Assembly (NCBI GenBank): GCA_009746045.1
Contig: RPFO01000156.1
Span: 2,875,452 to 2,939,451 of the forward strand
Direction of reading: 5' to 3'
Origin: Mesostigma viride
Lineage: Eukaryota; Streptophyta; Mesostigmatophyceae; Mesostigmatales; Mesostigmataceae
Length of the DNA stretch: 64,000 bases
A program made the translations under genes and the position numbers. Under the pieces are notes generated by a model. It saw nothing but the letters and a program-made list of their open reading frames with translations. It made no database searches and was not told the DNA's origin. Shown piece after piece: positions 11,399-21,428 of the stretch (position 1 is the first letter of the stretch; every line of letters begins with the position of its first letter).

Positions 11399-11495
11399 GG
11401 GGGTGGGGGGTGGGGGGGGTGGGGGGCTGGGGGGGGGGGGGGGGAACTGTAGACCGGTCAGCTGGGGGTAACCGAGGCAGGTCCTTAGATAGTAC

Positions 11496-12003
11496 CCCAA
11501 CCTTTTGCCTACCCGTTTTTATCACTGCGGTGGATGCTGATGCTAATTTACCCCTATGTGGTAGACCCCTAATGTTTTTAAAGGGTGGCTTAACTGTTCC
11601 TTCTACCGTTGTAGATCCCTCATCACATCACAATGACCTTCTTACCGTCTCTGTTCTCGTAGACAGTGGGGCTGCCAGCTCCGTTGTGAGCGACGCTCTG
11701 GTTAGGCGATTAGGATTATCCTCTACCCCACATCCTACGCCTGCCACTGTTCAGGATGCTGACGGACGTCCTAATCACTCAACCGGTACACTTACCGTAC
11801 CCCTTATCATTCAAGGTCGCCCTATTGACTTGTCTCCGATGTCTCGTATGGGCCCAGCTGAATCAGTAGAGTTGAAGGAAATTCTTGTGTCTCTGTGGGA
11901 AGCAGGACTGATAGAACCTAGTAACTCCCCCTATTCTGCAGGTGTGCTACTTGTTCCCAAGCCTAATGGTAAGTTCTTGTGTCTCTGTGGGAAGCAGGAC
12001 TGA
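11496..12003 (+). pseudogene. Gypsy-type protease fused to an RT start, internally deleted
   Basis: The frame contains a retropepsin core, VSVLVDSGAASSVVSDALV (near 11650-11710). Then, after only about 50 residues, it runs into the start of a Ty3/gypsy reverse transcriptase (SRMGPAESVELKEILVSLWEAG, then SNSPYSAGVLLVPKPNG). The normal spacer and the start of the RT linker are missing, so this is a deletion derivative. The frame ends where the 92-bp tandem expansion begins. It is a fragment of a gypsy Pol, not a working gene. Confidence 0.8.
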
Positions 12004-13010
12004 TAGAACCTAGTAACTCCCCCTATTCTGCAGGTGTGCTACTTGTTCCCAAGCCTAATGGTAAGTTCTTGTGTCTCTGTGGGAAGGACTGATAGAACCT
12101 AGTAACTCCCCCTATTCTGCAGGTGTGCTACTTGTTCCCAAGCCTAATGGTAAGTTCTTGTGTCTCTGTGGGAAGCAGGACTGATAGAACCTAGTAACTC
12201 CCCCTATTCTGCAGGTGTGCTACTTGTTCCCAAGCCTAATGGTAAATTCTTGTGTCTCTGTGGAGAGCAGGACTGATAGAACCTAGTAACTCCCCCTATT
12301 CTGCAGGTGTGCTACTTGTTCCCAAGCCTAATGGTAAATTCTTGTGTCTCTGTGGAGAGCAGGACTGATAGAACCTAGTAACTCCCCCTATTCTGCAGGT
12401 GTGCTACTTGTTCCCAAGCCTAATGGTAAATTCTTGTGCCTCTGTGGGAAGCAGGACTGATAGAACCTAGTAACTCCCCCTATTCTGCAGGTGTGCTACT
12501 TGTTCCCAAGCCTAATGGTAAATTCTTGTGTCTCTGTGGGAAGGACTGATAGAACCTAGTAACTCCCCCTATTCTGCAGGTGTGCTACTTGTTCCCAAGC
12601 CTAATGGTAAATTCTTGTGCCTCTGTGGGAAGCAGGACTGATAGAACCTAGTAACTCCCCCTATTCTGCAGGTGTGCTACTTGTTCCCAAGCCTAATGGT
12701 AAATTCTTGTGTCTCTGTGGGAAGCAGGACTGATAGAACCTAGTAACTCCCCCTATTCTGCAGGTGTGCTACTTGTTCCCAAGCCTAATGGTAAGTTCTT
12801 GTGTCTCTGTGGGAAGGACTGATAGAACCTAGTAACTCCCCCTATTCTGCAGGTGTGCTACTTGTTCCCAAGCCTAATGGTAAATTCTTGTGTCTCTGTG
12901 GGAAGCAGGACTGATAGAACCTAGTAACTCCCCCTATTCTGCAGGTGTGCTACTTGTTCCCAAGCCTAATGGTAAGTTCTTGTGTCTCTGTGGGAAGCAG
13001 GACTGATAAG
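11882..13010 (+). repeat. 92-bp tandem repeat made from gypsy RT coding sequence
   Basis: Twelve full copies of a 92-bp unit (some 89 bp after loss of CAG). The first copy is the in-frame RT segment SLWEAGLIEPSNSPYSAG to KPNG; duplication joins GGTAAG to TTCTTGTG. Each unit carries a GTAAGT or GTAAAT motif and, about 60 bp on, CCCCCTATTCTGCAG, so it resembles a small intron plus exon. The 92-bp length shifts frame from copy to copy. A single degenerate copy lies at 13144-13206 and about four inverted copies at 13556-13915. Confidence 0.92.
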
Positions 13011-13205
13011 TAAGTAAGTAAGTACTTGCGTGTCATGCGCATGGGCATGCCACGGAGTACTATGCTAATCTCATGAGAAAAATAATTACACAAAAGTTAC
13101 AAATATCGTCTGCATCATGCCCCAACCATATAGTCACTACACAAGACTGATAGAACCTCGTAACTCCTAGTCTGCAGGTGTGCTACTTGTTCCCAAGCCT
13201 AATGG
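13011..13205. other. Spacer with GTAA repeat and one degenerate RT unit
   Basis: Begins with four to five copies of TAAG, then unassigned sequence, then a degenerate copy of the 92-bp unit next to the foldback element. Confidence 0.6.
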
Positions 13206-13555
13206 TTCCGTTTGGTTAATAGTTCCGTTGGTAAGAGACCACCAAAACTAAATGATATTAGTGAAAGGTCCAAGTATCCGCTACCCAGGATAGATGATGA
13301 TGAAGGTTAAAGGTTCTACCTGTTTTACTGTTTTAGTTTGAGCTGATGGTTTTTGGTAACTTCATGTAGCACCTGAAGACTCTTATGGTGCTTCACGAAG
13401 TTGCCAAAAACCATCGGCTCAAACTAAAACAGTAAAGCAGATAGAACCTTTAACCTTATTCAAAATATCATCTATCCTGGGTAGCGGATACTTGTACCTT
13501 TAACTAATGTGATTTATTTTTCGGTGGTCTCTTACCAAACGGAATTTACCATTAG
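13206..13555. mobile_element. Foldback (MITE-like) element, about 350 bp
   Basis: The two halves are long imperfect inverted copies. The outer ends read TTCCGTTTGGT or TTCCGTTGGTAAGAGACC on the left and the complement GGTCTCTTACCAAACGGAA on the right. A short non-matching centre lies near 13375-13390. It is flanked on both sides by the RT-derived repeat in opposite orientations, so a palindrome spans about 11836-13972. Confidence 0.8.
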
Positions 13556-13972
13556 GCTTGGGAACAAGTAGCACACCTGCAGAATAGGGGGAGTTACTAG
13601 GTTCTATCAGTCCTGCTTCCCACAGAGACACAAGAACTTACCATTAGGCTTGGGAACAAGTAGCACACCTGCAGAATAGGTGGAGTTACTAGGTTCTATC
13701 AGTTCTGCTCTCCACAGAGACACAAGAACTTACCATTAGGCTTGGGAACAAGTAGCACACCTGCAGAATAGGGGGAGTTACTAGGTTCTATCAGTCCTGC
13801 TTCCCACAGAGACACAAGAACTTACCATTAGGCTTGGGAACAAGTAGCACACCTGCAGAATAGGGGGAGTTACTAGGTTCTATCAGTCCTGCTTCCCACA
13901 GAGACACAAGAATTTCCTTCAACTCTACTCATTCAGCTGGGCCCATACGAGACATCGGAGAATGGCTAGGGT
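13556..13972 (-). repeat. Inverted copies of the gypsy RT repeat
   Basis: About four copies of the 92-bp unit on the minus strand, ending at 13972 with the same RT sequence that precedes the array on the left (reverse complement of about 11836-11881). This is the right arm of the large palindrome centred near 13380. Confidence 0.9.
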
Positions 13973-14084
13973 GTGCACCGCCCATAATCACTACACAGTA
14001 CACAATGTAGGACGGAACGGGGAGGAGGGTAGGATGGAGTCTTTTCTTCAAAGCTTGACTCGTCTATGACGACCATATATCTGG

Positions 14085-14465
14085 CTAGCTCTCCTTTATC
14101 AAATCAATGCCTATCTCGTCATGGTCTACACATATAGCATTGGTAGGGTAGTCCACCTTTTCTATATCCAACTGCAGGAAGATTCTGAACAAATCATCAA
14201 ACTCCTTTAACTCAGTTGTTAATTCATCAACAGACATCAATACTTCACACGTTGGGCGTACAGTAGGTTCAGCAGGAGGCATATGAGTAATGTCAACCAA
14301 GGATAAATTTTCTACTTTAAAGTGGCGTTCATGTAGCCAGTAGATACCATCATGAAACCAGATCACCTTGGTGTCATGATTGATAGTAATTTTATTATCC
14401 TGGTCAGCGTTTTGATTAGTGGCGTTTGCTCGCCAAATGTGGCAGTGTAGCGCCAGCTTTAGCAC
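14085..14465 (-). CDS. Unrecognised 126-aa open frame
   Basis: The frame is rich in Asp, Glu and His and has no known motif that can be named. It lies in the gap between two parts of a scrambled gypsy region. It may be a fragment of a transposon accessory gene or of a host gene. No splice or promoter evidence was found. Confidence 0.2.
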   Translation of the reverse strand: MLKLALHCHIWRANATNQNADQDNKITINHDTKVIWFHDGIYWLHERHFKVENLSLVDITHMPPAEPTVRPTCEVLMSVDELTTELKEFDDLFRIFLQLDIEKVDYPTNAICVDHDEIGIDLIKES

Positions 14466-15059
14466 ATTGTGGCGATATCACCCCCACATGACAGTTCCCA
14501 AGGCGCCACAAAGTGGCGGTGCTGTGCTGCTTGGCGATTGCTGGTTGCCACATAATGGCCGTGTTGAATCCAAAGCTACTACCTAGGGACGCCACACTTG
14601 GCCGTGTCAACATGAGTTTCAGCCGGCTCTCCGCCGCAAGTCTCCCTCGTAGTACAATACTACTAGTAACTTCCGCCAGTCAACAATGGCCCAGTACCCC
14701 GCGGCTGCCGACTCACGTGCGTTGGTCTTCTGACGCTCACTAGCCTGACTGGCCCGCGCCACGCCTTGGTTGTACTTGAAGATTCTGCGCTTGGGGCTCA
14801 GTCACTCGGAAGGCCGCCTGCCAGTGGCAGGTGACAGGTTAAGAAGGGAGCATTGTGTGACCAGGGAATCCAGCTGACTCACCCGTCCCGTCCGCTCGCC
14901 AGCGCGAGTCGCCACACGTGGCCGTGCCTAGCCGAATATTAATTGGCTAAAAGCCAGGCATTGGCCGAGCCAAAGCTAGTTTCTGTAGTTCAATATGCCA
15001 CATGGCGCTTAGTGCAAAAAGCGAATCAGTGACCGTGGTGCCAATCCAGGACTCATAAC
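14466..15059. other. Unassigned interspersed sequence
   Basis: No coding signature. Phrases such as TTGGCCGTG and TTGCCACATAATGGCC suggest a decayed DNA element, but no ends or target duplication are visible. Confidence 0.35.
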
Positions 15060-15992
15060 ACATCAGCGGTAGTAACAGGGCCTATAATGGCCACCAATTT
15101 AAGAGGGCGGCCTTGAATAATAAGAGGTAGAGAAGCTGTACCAGGTGAGTGACAAGTACGCCCGTCAGCATAATGCACAGTGACACGGGTAGGATGAGGG
15201 AAAGGGGCTAATCCTAACCGCCTAGCTAGGGCTTCGCTTACAAAGGAGCCAGCAGCCCCGCTATCTACGATGACAGAGACATACAGAGATCATACACAGA
15301 TAATTAAGTAGGTCATTGTGATGTAGGAAGGGGTCTAGAATGGTAGAAGGGACAGCTAAACCGCCATTTTGAATAATTAGGGGTAACACGTAGGGGTCAT
15401 TTAGCATAAGCATCCACAGCAGTGACAAAAACAGCTAGGCAAAAGGTTGAGGTACTATCTAAGGACCTGCCTCGGTTACCCCCAGCTGACTGGTCTACTG
15501 TTTCCCCTCCCCCTTTACATCACTAGGCACGAACCCTGGTAGAGTTCCTGGTGGAAAAGCCACTGGTGGAGAATCACGATGTAGCGAAGGGGAGGAGCTT
15601 ACCTGATCAAGGTAGGGAACCCCAGAGGGGTCTGTCTGCAAAGCATTGACCCTAAGGTTCGAGTATGCAGGGGAAGGACGACCTGGAGTAGGACGTATGA
15701 GTGGGGTGGGGTGGGGGGTGGGGTGGGGGTGGGGTGGGGGGAAGGAGTCTGCAGTGGCGGTAGTGGTGATCTGCAGTTGTGCGGTTGCACGGTCGTTCCG
15801 GTGAGGACTGAGAGGCTCTGAGCGCAGCAAGTGTAGGGCTGGCAGCACTGAGCACCTTGTTTCGTATGAAATCGCCAAGGCTGGCCTCACTTCTGAGCTT
15901 GTTGCACACCATTGTTTGTTCCTAGGACGTAATCCTTTGGCTGCGTCAGATCTTGCATGGGGCGGGATCAATCTGAGGAACGTTACTGACAA
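15060..15992 (-). pseudogene. Gypsy-type Gag end and protease fragment
   Basis: Read on the minus strand. 15992-15495 encodes a Pro/Ser/Thr-rich Gag tail. 15480-15060 encodes a second copy of the gypsy protease, with VSVIVDSGAAGSFVSEALA and the following GRTCHSPGT region. The DNA between is clearly homologous to the plus-strand fragment at 11450-11830 but diverged, so the two fragments are inverted relatives. Insertions near 15280-15310 break the frame. No intact Pol remains. Confidence 0.75.
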
Positions 15993-16490
15993 TGAAAGTG
16001 TCCAAGTACATCCGTATCAAGTGCTGCATTACTTACTTTTTCTCACTTTATGTCAAAATGCACTTTCGGTGTGTGCCTGCAGGGGTCTCTGCGGCCTTGC
16101 CTTTAAATTAAATGCCAGCTGCATGTGTGCAGGTCATGGCATGGCTTGATATGGCCTGCCAGGGGTAGCCGATGTGCATGGGCCAGAGAGCTCTGTGAAG
16201 GGATTCGGCTTTTGTGCTACTAGGCCAAGTCTGTCCTATCATGAAGTAGTAGAGTTAAATTTATTAACTATGTGGACCAGCGCCCACAAGGGACTCGAGG
16301 AACTGGAGTCAAGGAAGGCCAGCCATGGATGAAAGCTCGCTAATGTAAAAAGAAGTACATAAGAATCACTCACAGTTTACCAGGCAATGCATGAAAAGAT
16401 GACCTTGCTTGTGCCCCGTTTCGGTGATTGCCAATTGCATGTATTGTGAGACAACTAGATTATTTATTGATCAAGGGGCTGCCCATGAAA
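15993..16490. other. Unassigned interspersed sequence
   Basis: Nothing recognised apart from the start of AT-rich sequence leading into the LINE tail at about 16490. Confidence 0.35.
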
Positions 16491-17200
16491 AAATTAAATT
16501 ACATTATAACATGACTACGTTGGGAGATCATGTACCACGTATTCCCTTAATTAAGCTTGATGGATGGGGGTGAGCGAAGCCGCGAAACCTAACTAAGCTA
16601 ACTCTAAACTAAACTAAAAAATCCTAGCTACTCTACTCAGCAAAGCGCCCCTCTTCCTCCTTGGGGGGGGGGGGGCGGCTTGCCCACAGGGGCTGGCGTG
16701 TGGGCCTGGACAATGGTCAGCCACCTCTTCTTGTTCTGCACAGCAGTCCAATTAGCAAGAGAGAGGGAGGAAATGTGGTGTTCAAATTTGGCTGGGACCA
16801 CTAGGTCGCCCAGCAACTGCTGTGTATAGTTCATGCATGGCAGGTCTACCAAAACGGCCTTCCAGATGGGTATGTCCTTGGGGCCAGGCCAGGTCAGGAT
16901 GTGCCACCCCGGCTGGCCAAGCCGCTGGGGGCCGGCCAGACCGAGGCCGGTGTCTACCTGACAGGTGCGGGCAAGATGCATGTCCTGAAAATGCTATCCC
17001 ACGCTGTCTAATTAATTAACTAACTAATTAATTAGACTCCAGCTCCCGTTGGGGAGTCACGGAGCACCGATGGATGGATGGGTGCAAACAGTCCTACCGG
17101 TCTAATCTATCGCTGTCTAATGTCGTCTGTTATGCGAGGCATACCCTTATACAAAGACGCTAATGACCTATGTGTGGAAACCCCTACATTCGTGCGCGCA
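16490..17200 (-). mobile_element. LINE A, 5'-truncated copy with a nested LINE B fragment
   Basis: Minus-strand 3' part of a non-LTR retrotransposon. It has the C-terminal ORF2 segment (LARTCQVDTGLGLAGPQR, then the LVVPAKFEH region and VGKPPPPP), a short 3' UTR, a terminal ACTACGTTGGGAG hairpin region and an AATTTAA-type tail at about 16495. A 98-bp LINE B end (17013-17110) interrupts it. The coding frame has shifts, so it is dead. Confidence 0.85.
17013..17110 (-). mobile_element. LINE B 3' end, 98 bp, inside LINE A
   Basis: Flanked by the 11-bp target duplication CGCTGTCTAAT (17002-17012 and 17111-17121). It holds only the last part of LINE B: GACCGGTAGGACTGTTTGCA, the hairpin around GACTCCCCAACGGGAGC, and a TTAA-type tail. 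LINE A sequence continues on both sides. Confidence 0.93.
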
Positions 17201-18100
17201 TAACTGCATGCTACTTGCGTGCATTGCGCTCAAGCTGAATTTTTTTTAAGTAGCTCTGATAATATTAAAATGAAATTAAATTATAACATGACTCCGTTGG
17301 GAGATCATGTAGTACGTATTCCCTTGCTTGATGGATGGAGGTGGGCGAAGCCGCGGAACCTAATTAACTAAGCTAACTCTAAGCTAATCTAGAAAATCCT
17401 AATTACTCTGCTCAGCATTTGAAGCGCCCCTTCCTCATGGGGGGGGGGGGCTTGCCCACAGGCGGGCTGGCGTGTGAGCCTGGACCATCGTCTGCCACCT
17501 CTTCTTGTTCTGCATAGCAACCCAAGCAAAAGAGATCGAGGGCCGGAGGAAATGCATTCATTCATTCATTCATTCATTCATTCATTAATTAATTAATTTA
17601 ATTAATTAATTAATTTAATTAATTAATTAATTTAATTTTAATTAATTAATTAGAAACATAACTCCGTTGGGAGTACATATACTCCGTTGGGAGTATATGT
17701 AGCACATAGCCCAGAGAAGGGGCATATCATTGGCCTATATCAGAATATCATTGGCCTATAATACATTCTAAGCTACTTCTTGCAAGGGTGGGAATGTAAA
17801 CGACACTTGCTCTAGGTGCACCAGGGCACCTGCACCCTCATGATCTATCGATCACGCTATGCCCAGCTAAGGGGGAGCATGTCATGTGGGGGAAGATCAT
17901 CATAGCTATATACAAAAGCTAGAGCGTGGCATCTCAGCAGAGAGCAGCTCTCTGCATGGGCACAGCATAACTAAATAAAACTAGGCATCATCTGGAGTGT
18001 GGCACATCATAGGCACACATGTACATGGCTAAATAGTGCGCGTGGCTCAGCGGGTATAGTGCCTAGGTAGGAGGCGTTCATGTACATGGCCACGGTCTAT

Positions 18101-19029
18101 CTATTCTACACTACTACTGCTGTATTCCCCTAAGCTGGGGCGTCTGGAGTCGCTGGGGCCGCGGGGGTCGTCGCATGCCAGGGCTTGTGGCCGACGTAGA
18201 TGGCCGCCCCCTTCCAGTACACCGGCTGCCCCGCCTTGGTCTGCCGGAGCTGGAGGTAGGTCGGCCATAGCTCCCGTCGCCGTTGTTGCTGCGCCAGGGT
18301 ACGTCAAGTCGTCGTCAAGGGTGAAGTGAGTCTTCTCGAGCCGCTTGCGGCGTCGGAGAAAAGAAATCTTGTCAGCCGGGTTCTTAAAGGTTAGAAGGAG
18401 CGGGGGCGCCCCTGCTTTACCCCGCGCCCGGGGAAGGCGGTGGCCGGTGGGCGACCAGCTCAATCTCACTAGTAAGGCCCATCCGCCCATGCGACTAAGA
18501 ATTTCTCTCTCAAACGCACGTGCAAGCTTCTCGGAATTCTCACCTTCCTCCATGTCGAAGTTCTTGACAATGACGTTGAGGCTGCGCTTGGCGAGCTCGG
18601 CCTCCTCGCGGAGGTCAAGCGTCTGCTGCTGGAGCTGTGCTGCGACGGCGGAGGTGGTGGAGGTGGCATGCTGCTTAAGCATGTCCGCCCAGGTTGGGAT
18701 GGGAGGAGCATCGCCAGCGGCCAGGCCAGCCGGGGCTGGCTTGGCGGCAATGTCCTTCACCGGCCGCCTGGGCGGTGAGGCCTGCGGTGTTCTGCAGGAC
18801 CTCGATAGCGATGGCATTGTCCTTAAGACGCTGGTCGATGTCGCGGAGCTGGGCGGTGATGGAGTCGGTGGAGGCGGAGGGGCCGGGGGGGGGGGGTGGA
18901 GGCGAGGAGGGTGGCGGTGGCGGTGGGGATGGTGGGGAGGCAGGGGAGCTCAGCAGCCAGCGTGCGACTCACAGCTGCCACATCTGCAGCTAGGGGCGTC
19001 ACGTGCTGTGAGAGGGCTTCGTTGAGGTG
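18101..19029 (-). pseudogene. LINE C ORF1, C-terminal part
   Basis: The frame shows a short coiled-coil stretch (LQQQTLDLREEAELAKRSL), an RNA-binding-like fold opener (NVIVKNFDMEEGE), then LPRARGKAG, PPLLLTFKNPADKISFLRRR and FTLDDDLT. This order resembles L1-type ORF1 proteins: coiled coil, RRM-like, C-terminal domain. Such proteins bind LINE RNA as trimers. Frameshifts near the C-terminus (around 18300) and low-complexity Pro/His runs upstream show decay. The N-terminal part is at 34512-35058, on the far side of copia 1. Confidence 0.7.
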
Positions 19030-19034
19030 GAGGA

Positions 19035-19732
19035 AGTTAACGCCAAGCGCATTGGCGTGTTCCTGATTCGGCATATCTCTGCGATTCCAGCGGCACCGGA
19101 ACGAGTTCATTCCGACAAGTATCAAGAAAGTTATGGCGTTCCGACTTCCCGGTCGCGCGCGAGCGCGAGCCGGCTGTTCTTCTAAGTCGGACGTGAATAT
19201 TTGCCGACGACATATGGGGTCGACAGTAATTCCTGGGCTGACAGGAATTAGGTGCTGAACCTACGACGGTATTGGATTAATACGTCGTACGCAGGAAATA
19301 GGAACCTTAACCTGTGGTCTGTTGGTACCGCAGGTTTAGTCCTGGACTTTCTAGGTGCAGATGCAATAGTCACTGTGGACTGTGCTCTGTGGTCACTGTA
19401 CCTGTATGGCAGACCTACTGTATAGGAACTGGGCGCTGTACAGGTAGTGAATACTGTACCGGGAGTGTTATTACTGAGCACGCCTTCTAGGCTGCTCAGG
19501 ACTAGCAAGCACAGTGCACAAGTATATAAAGAATAGGCCAGTGCCAATTGGGCATCTCTTGCGAGCCCGCCTCACGTGTGTTGCCTTGACTTGGCAAACT
19601 CGTGTACAAGCCTCAAGTGTGTGAGCGCTGTAACATTATCCAATTTTAACAAAGCTCCGTTTCCAACCATATTCACACATTGCTGCATTGCAACCATATC
19701 CTTATACATTGCGTTTTATAAAAACGTTAACT
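19035..19732 (+). repeat. Copia 1 5' LTR
   Basis: A 698-bp LTR with ends AGTTAAC and GTTAACT instead of TG/CA. It contains a TATATAAAG box at about 19522, so transcription probably starts shortly after. It is almost the same as 33797-34506, apart from small insertions and substitutions. Confidence 0.92.
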
Positions 19733-19825
19733 CAAATTACAAGCAGTCTCGACGGAACGGCCAGGAGGGTCGTTGCTGTTTGCTGCGTGCAGCGTTGACG
19801 ACGCGAGAAGCTCGTCAGATGTCGA

Positions 19826-20752
19826 ATGGTGCAGGAAGAACAACGGCAGCAGAATTTCCGGTTTCCTCGGCAGTCTGCTGGTGGTTCCATTTCGCCTGAA
19901 TTGCGTCGTGTGGTTCGAGATTTATCTTTATTGCTTGCAGATCGTCCACCTGTTAATCGCAACTTTGTGCAATTCGTCGACGACCAGGTCGAGGATTGGG
20001 AGCGCATTCTGCAGCACGTCCGAACCATCGTCATTCCGGAGCACCGGAGCGTCGACGACATCGAGCAAGAGCTGCACGGTTTGGTCGGGATCCAGACTGT
20101 GATTACAGCCTTAGCTGAGCGGGTGCGTGCGGAGTTGGCGGCCAGGCGAGGTGAAGCTGCGGAGCCAGCTGGTGCGGTGCGACACGAGTTCGTGCAGGCA
20201 GCAGCGGGTGCGGGTGCACAACGTACGTTCGCAGGCGTAATCGGCGACGAGGGTGTTGCAGCGGGACCAGTTCGACGTGAGCGACGCGGGGCGGAGCGCT
20301 ACAGGCGGCTGGCAGAGGTCGAGGCGGCTGCGGAAGCCATCACCGGAGGTCAGCGTGCGGCACGAGTCGGCAGGATTCCGGAGCGAGGAAGGGTTCCTTT
20401 TCAGGAACTGCCCCAACCTCTTCGCGTTCGTGTGACGCGTTGGGAGGAGTTCGCCCCTCTGGGTTACGACAGTGACCTTGAGGTGGGAGCTGTGGGGGTC
20501 GCTGGTCTAGTAGGCGACGAGGAGCTTGGCGACCGCAAAGTGCCAAGATACAATCCGCGGGGTGTTAACGACGGGTTGTCACCTGTCTACTACACTAACG
20601 GTGACGACGCTGTCATCGCGGGCCAACAGCGGGCCGACGACGGCGCAGCAGGTAGCAGGGTGCCAGAGCTTATCGTTGTGAGCGACAGCGACAGTGACAG
20701 CGACAAGGAGAACCAGGAAGCGCCCGCGGGTGACCGTGGTGGTCTTGACTGA
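19826..20752 (+). CDS. ORF0 of copia 1, 308 aa, function unknown
   Basis: An open frame just inside the 5' LTR, ahead of Gag. It is rich in Arg, Glu, Val and Ala, with likely helical segments in the first two thirds and an acidic Asp/Ser end (VVSDSDSDSDKENQE). No recognised domain. A frameshifted upstream start (ATGTCGAAT at 19819) resembles the ATGTCGAAC that opens the matching ORF of copia 2, so the original start may differ. It could be an extra Gag-like or accessory protein of this lineage. Confidence 0.5.
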   Translation: MVQEEQRQQNFRFPRQSAGGSISPELRRVVRDLSLLLADRPPVNRNFVQFVDDQVEDWERILQHVRTIVIPEHRSVDDIEQELHGLVGIQTVITALAERVRAELAARRGEAAEPAGAVRHEFVQAAAGAGAQRTFAGVIGDEGVAAGPVRRERRGAERYRRLAEVEAAAEAITGGQRAARVGRIPERGRVPFQELPQPLRVRVTRWEEFAPLGYDSDLEVGAVGVAGLVGDEELGDRKVPRYNPRGVNDGLSPVYYTNGDDAVIAGQQRADDGAAGSRVPELIVVSDSDSDSDKENQEAPAGDRGGLD

Positions 20753-21130
20753 GTGGTAACACTTGTCATTTTCCTTTCGAGGGGTTGCGCTGGATTAAGA
20801 CAAATTGCGGTAGGCATCAGAAGTTTCTTAAATGACAAGTTGATAAACATGTTTTTTTTAACCAGGGGCATTGGCAAATAAGGTATGGAATGGTTTTCAC
20901 CATGTAACTGTATCGGCAGTGGCAATTTACCGTAAAAATACCGTGTTTCAGTACCAAACGCTATAAACGTTGTCACCACTCGGTGATGACACAATATTCC
21001 CAAGGTATTATACAACATGATACGGTATTCCCCAGGTATTATACAACAAGAATGGATCCACGGTGTGCCATTGTGTGGTCGAACACTATCTCATACGTGT
21101 GGTGTTGTCAATTCCGTGGCAGCGACCCTT
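20753..21130. other. Unassigned sequence between copia 1 ORF0 and piggyBac
   Basis: No gene. It contains repeated ACGGTATTCCCCAGGTATTA-like phrases (about 20990-21050) and, at 20781-20811, one half of an inverted repeat pair. Confidence 0.4.
20781..20811 (+). repeat. Left half of a 30-bp inverted repeat pair
   Basis: AGGGGTTGCGCTGGATTAAG and the following ACAAATTGCG match, with about three differences, the reverse complement of 28120-28149. The two could be terminal repeats of a DNA element of about 7.4 kb that brought piggyBac and the foldback element into copia 1. No target duplication is visible. Confidence 0.5.
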
Positions 21131-21428
21131 AACCCTTAAACTGTACTGAGTCCGTTTTCGTGGCGCCAGTTGAACTGGCGCCACTCTAACGGACTGAGTT
21201 TGTGCGCCTTGCAGGCGCCGCGCCAAAAATAATTTAACGGTCAAACCTGGGGGAATCGAAAGATCTAGATCTCAGCTTTCCGTAGAGCACTTCAGACCGT
21301 ACTTTGGACACTTGGCCAGGGAGTACTGATCTGGCAAACCCAGGGGGGTACCCTGGTCCTGGGGTACTTTCGGCGGGAAAAAAATCTGCGTTTTTTGCAA
21401 AAAGACGTGCACGACGACGAAACGACGT

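Noticed and set aside
10447-11525. Long minus-strand frames with Gly-Ser-Gly-Val-Arg-Gly-Gln and Pro-Pro-Ala-Arg repeats
   Set aside because: Direct translation of the TGACCCC and GGGC arrays.
13000-13030. CRISPR-like direct repeats in 11882-13010
   Set aside because: The units are contiguous tandem copies without unique spacers, and the source is gypsy RT coding sequence in a eukaryote.
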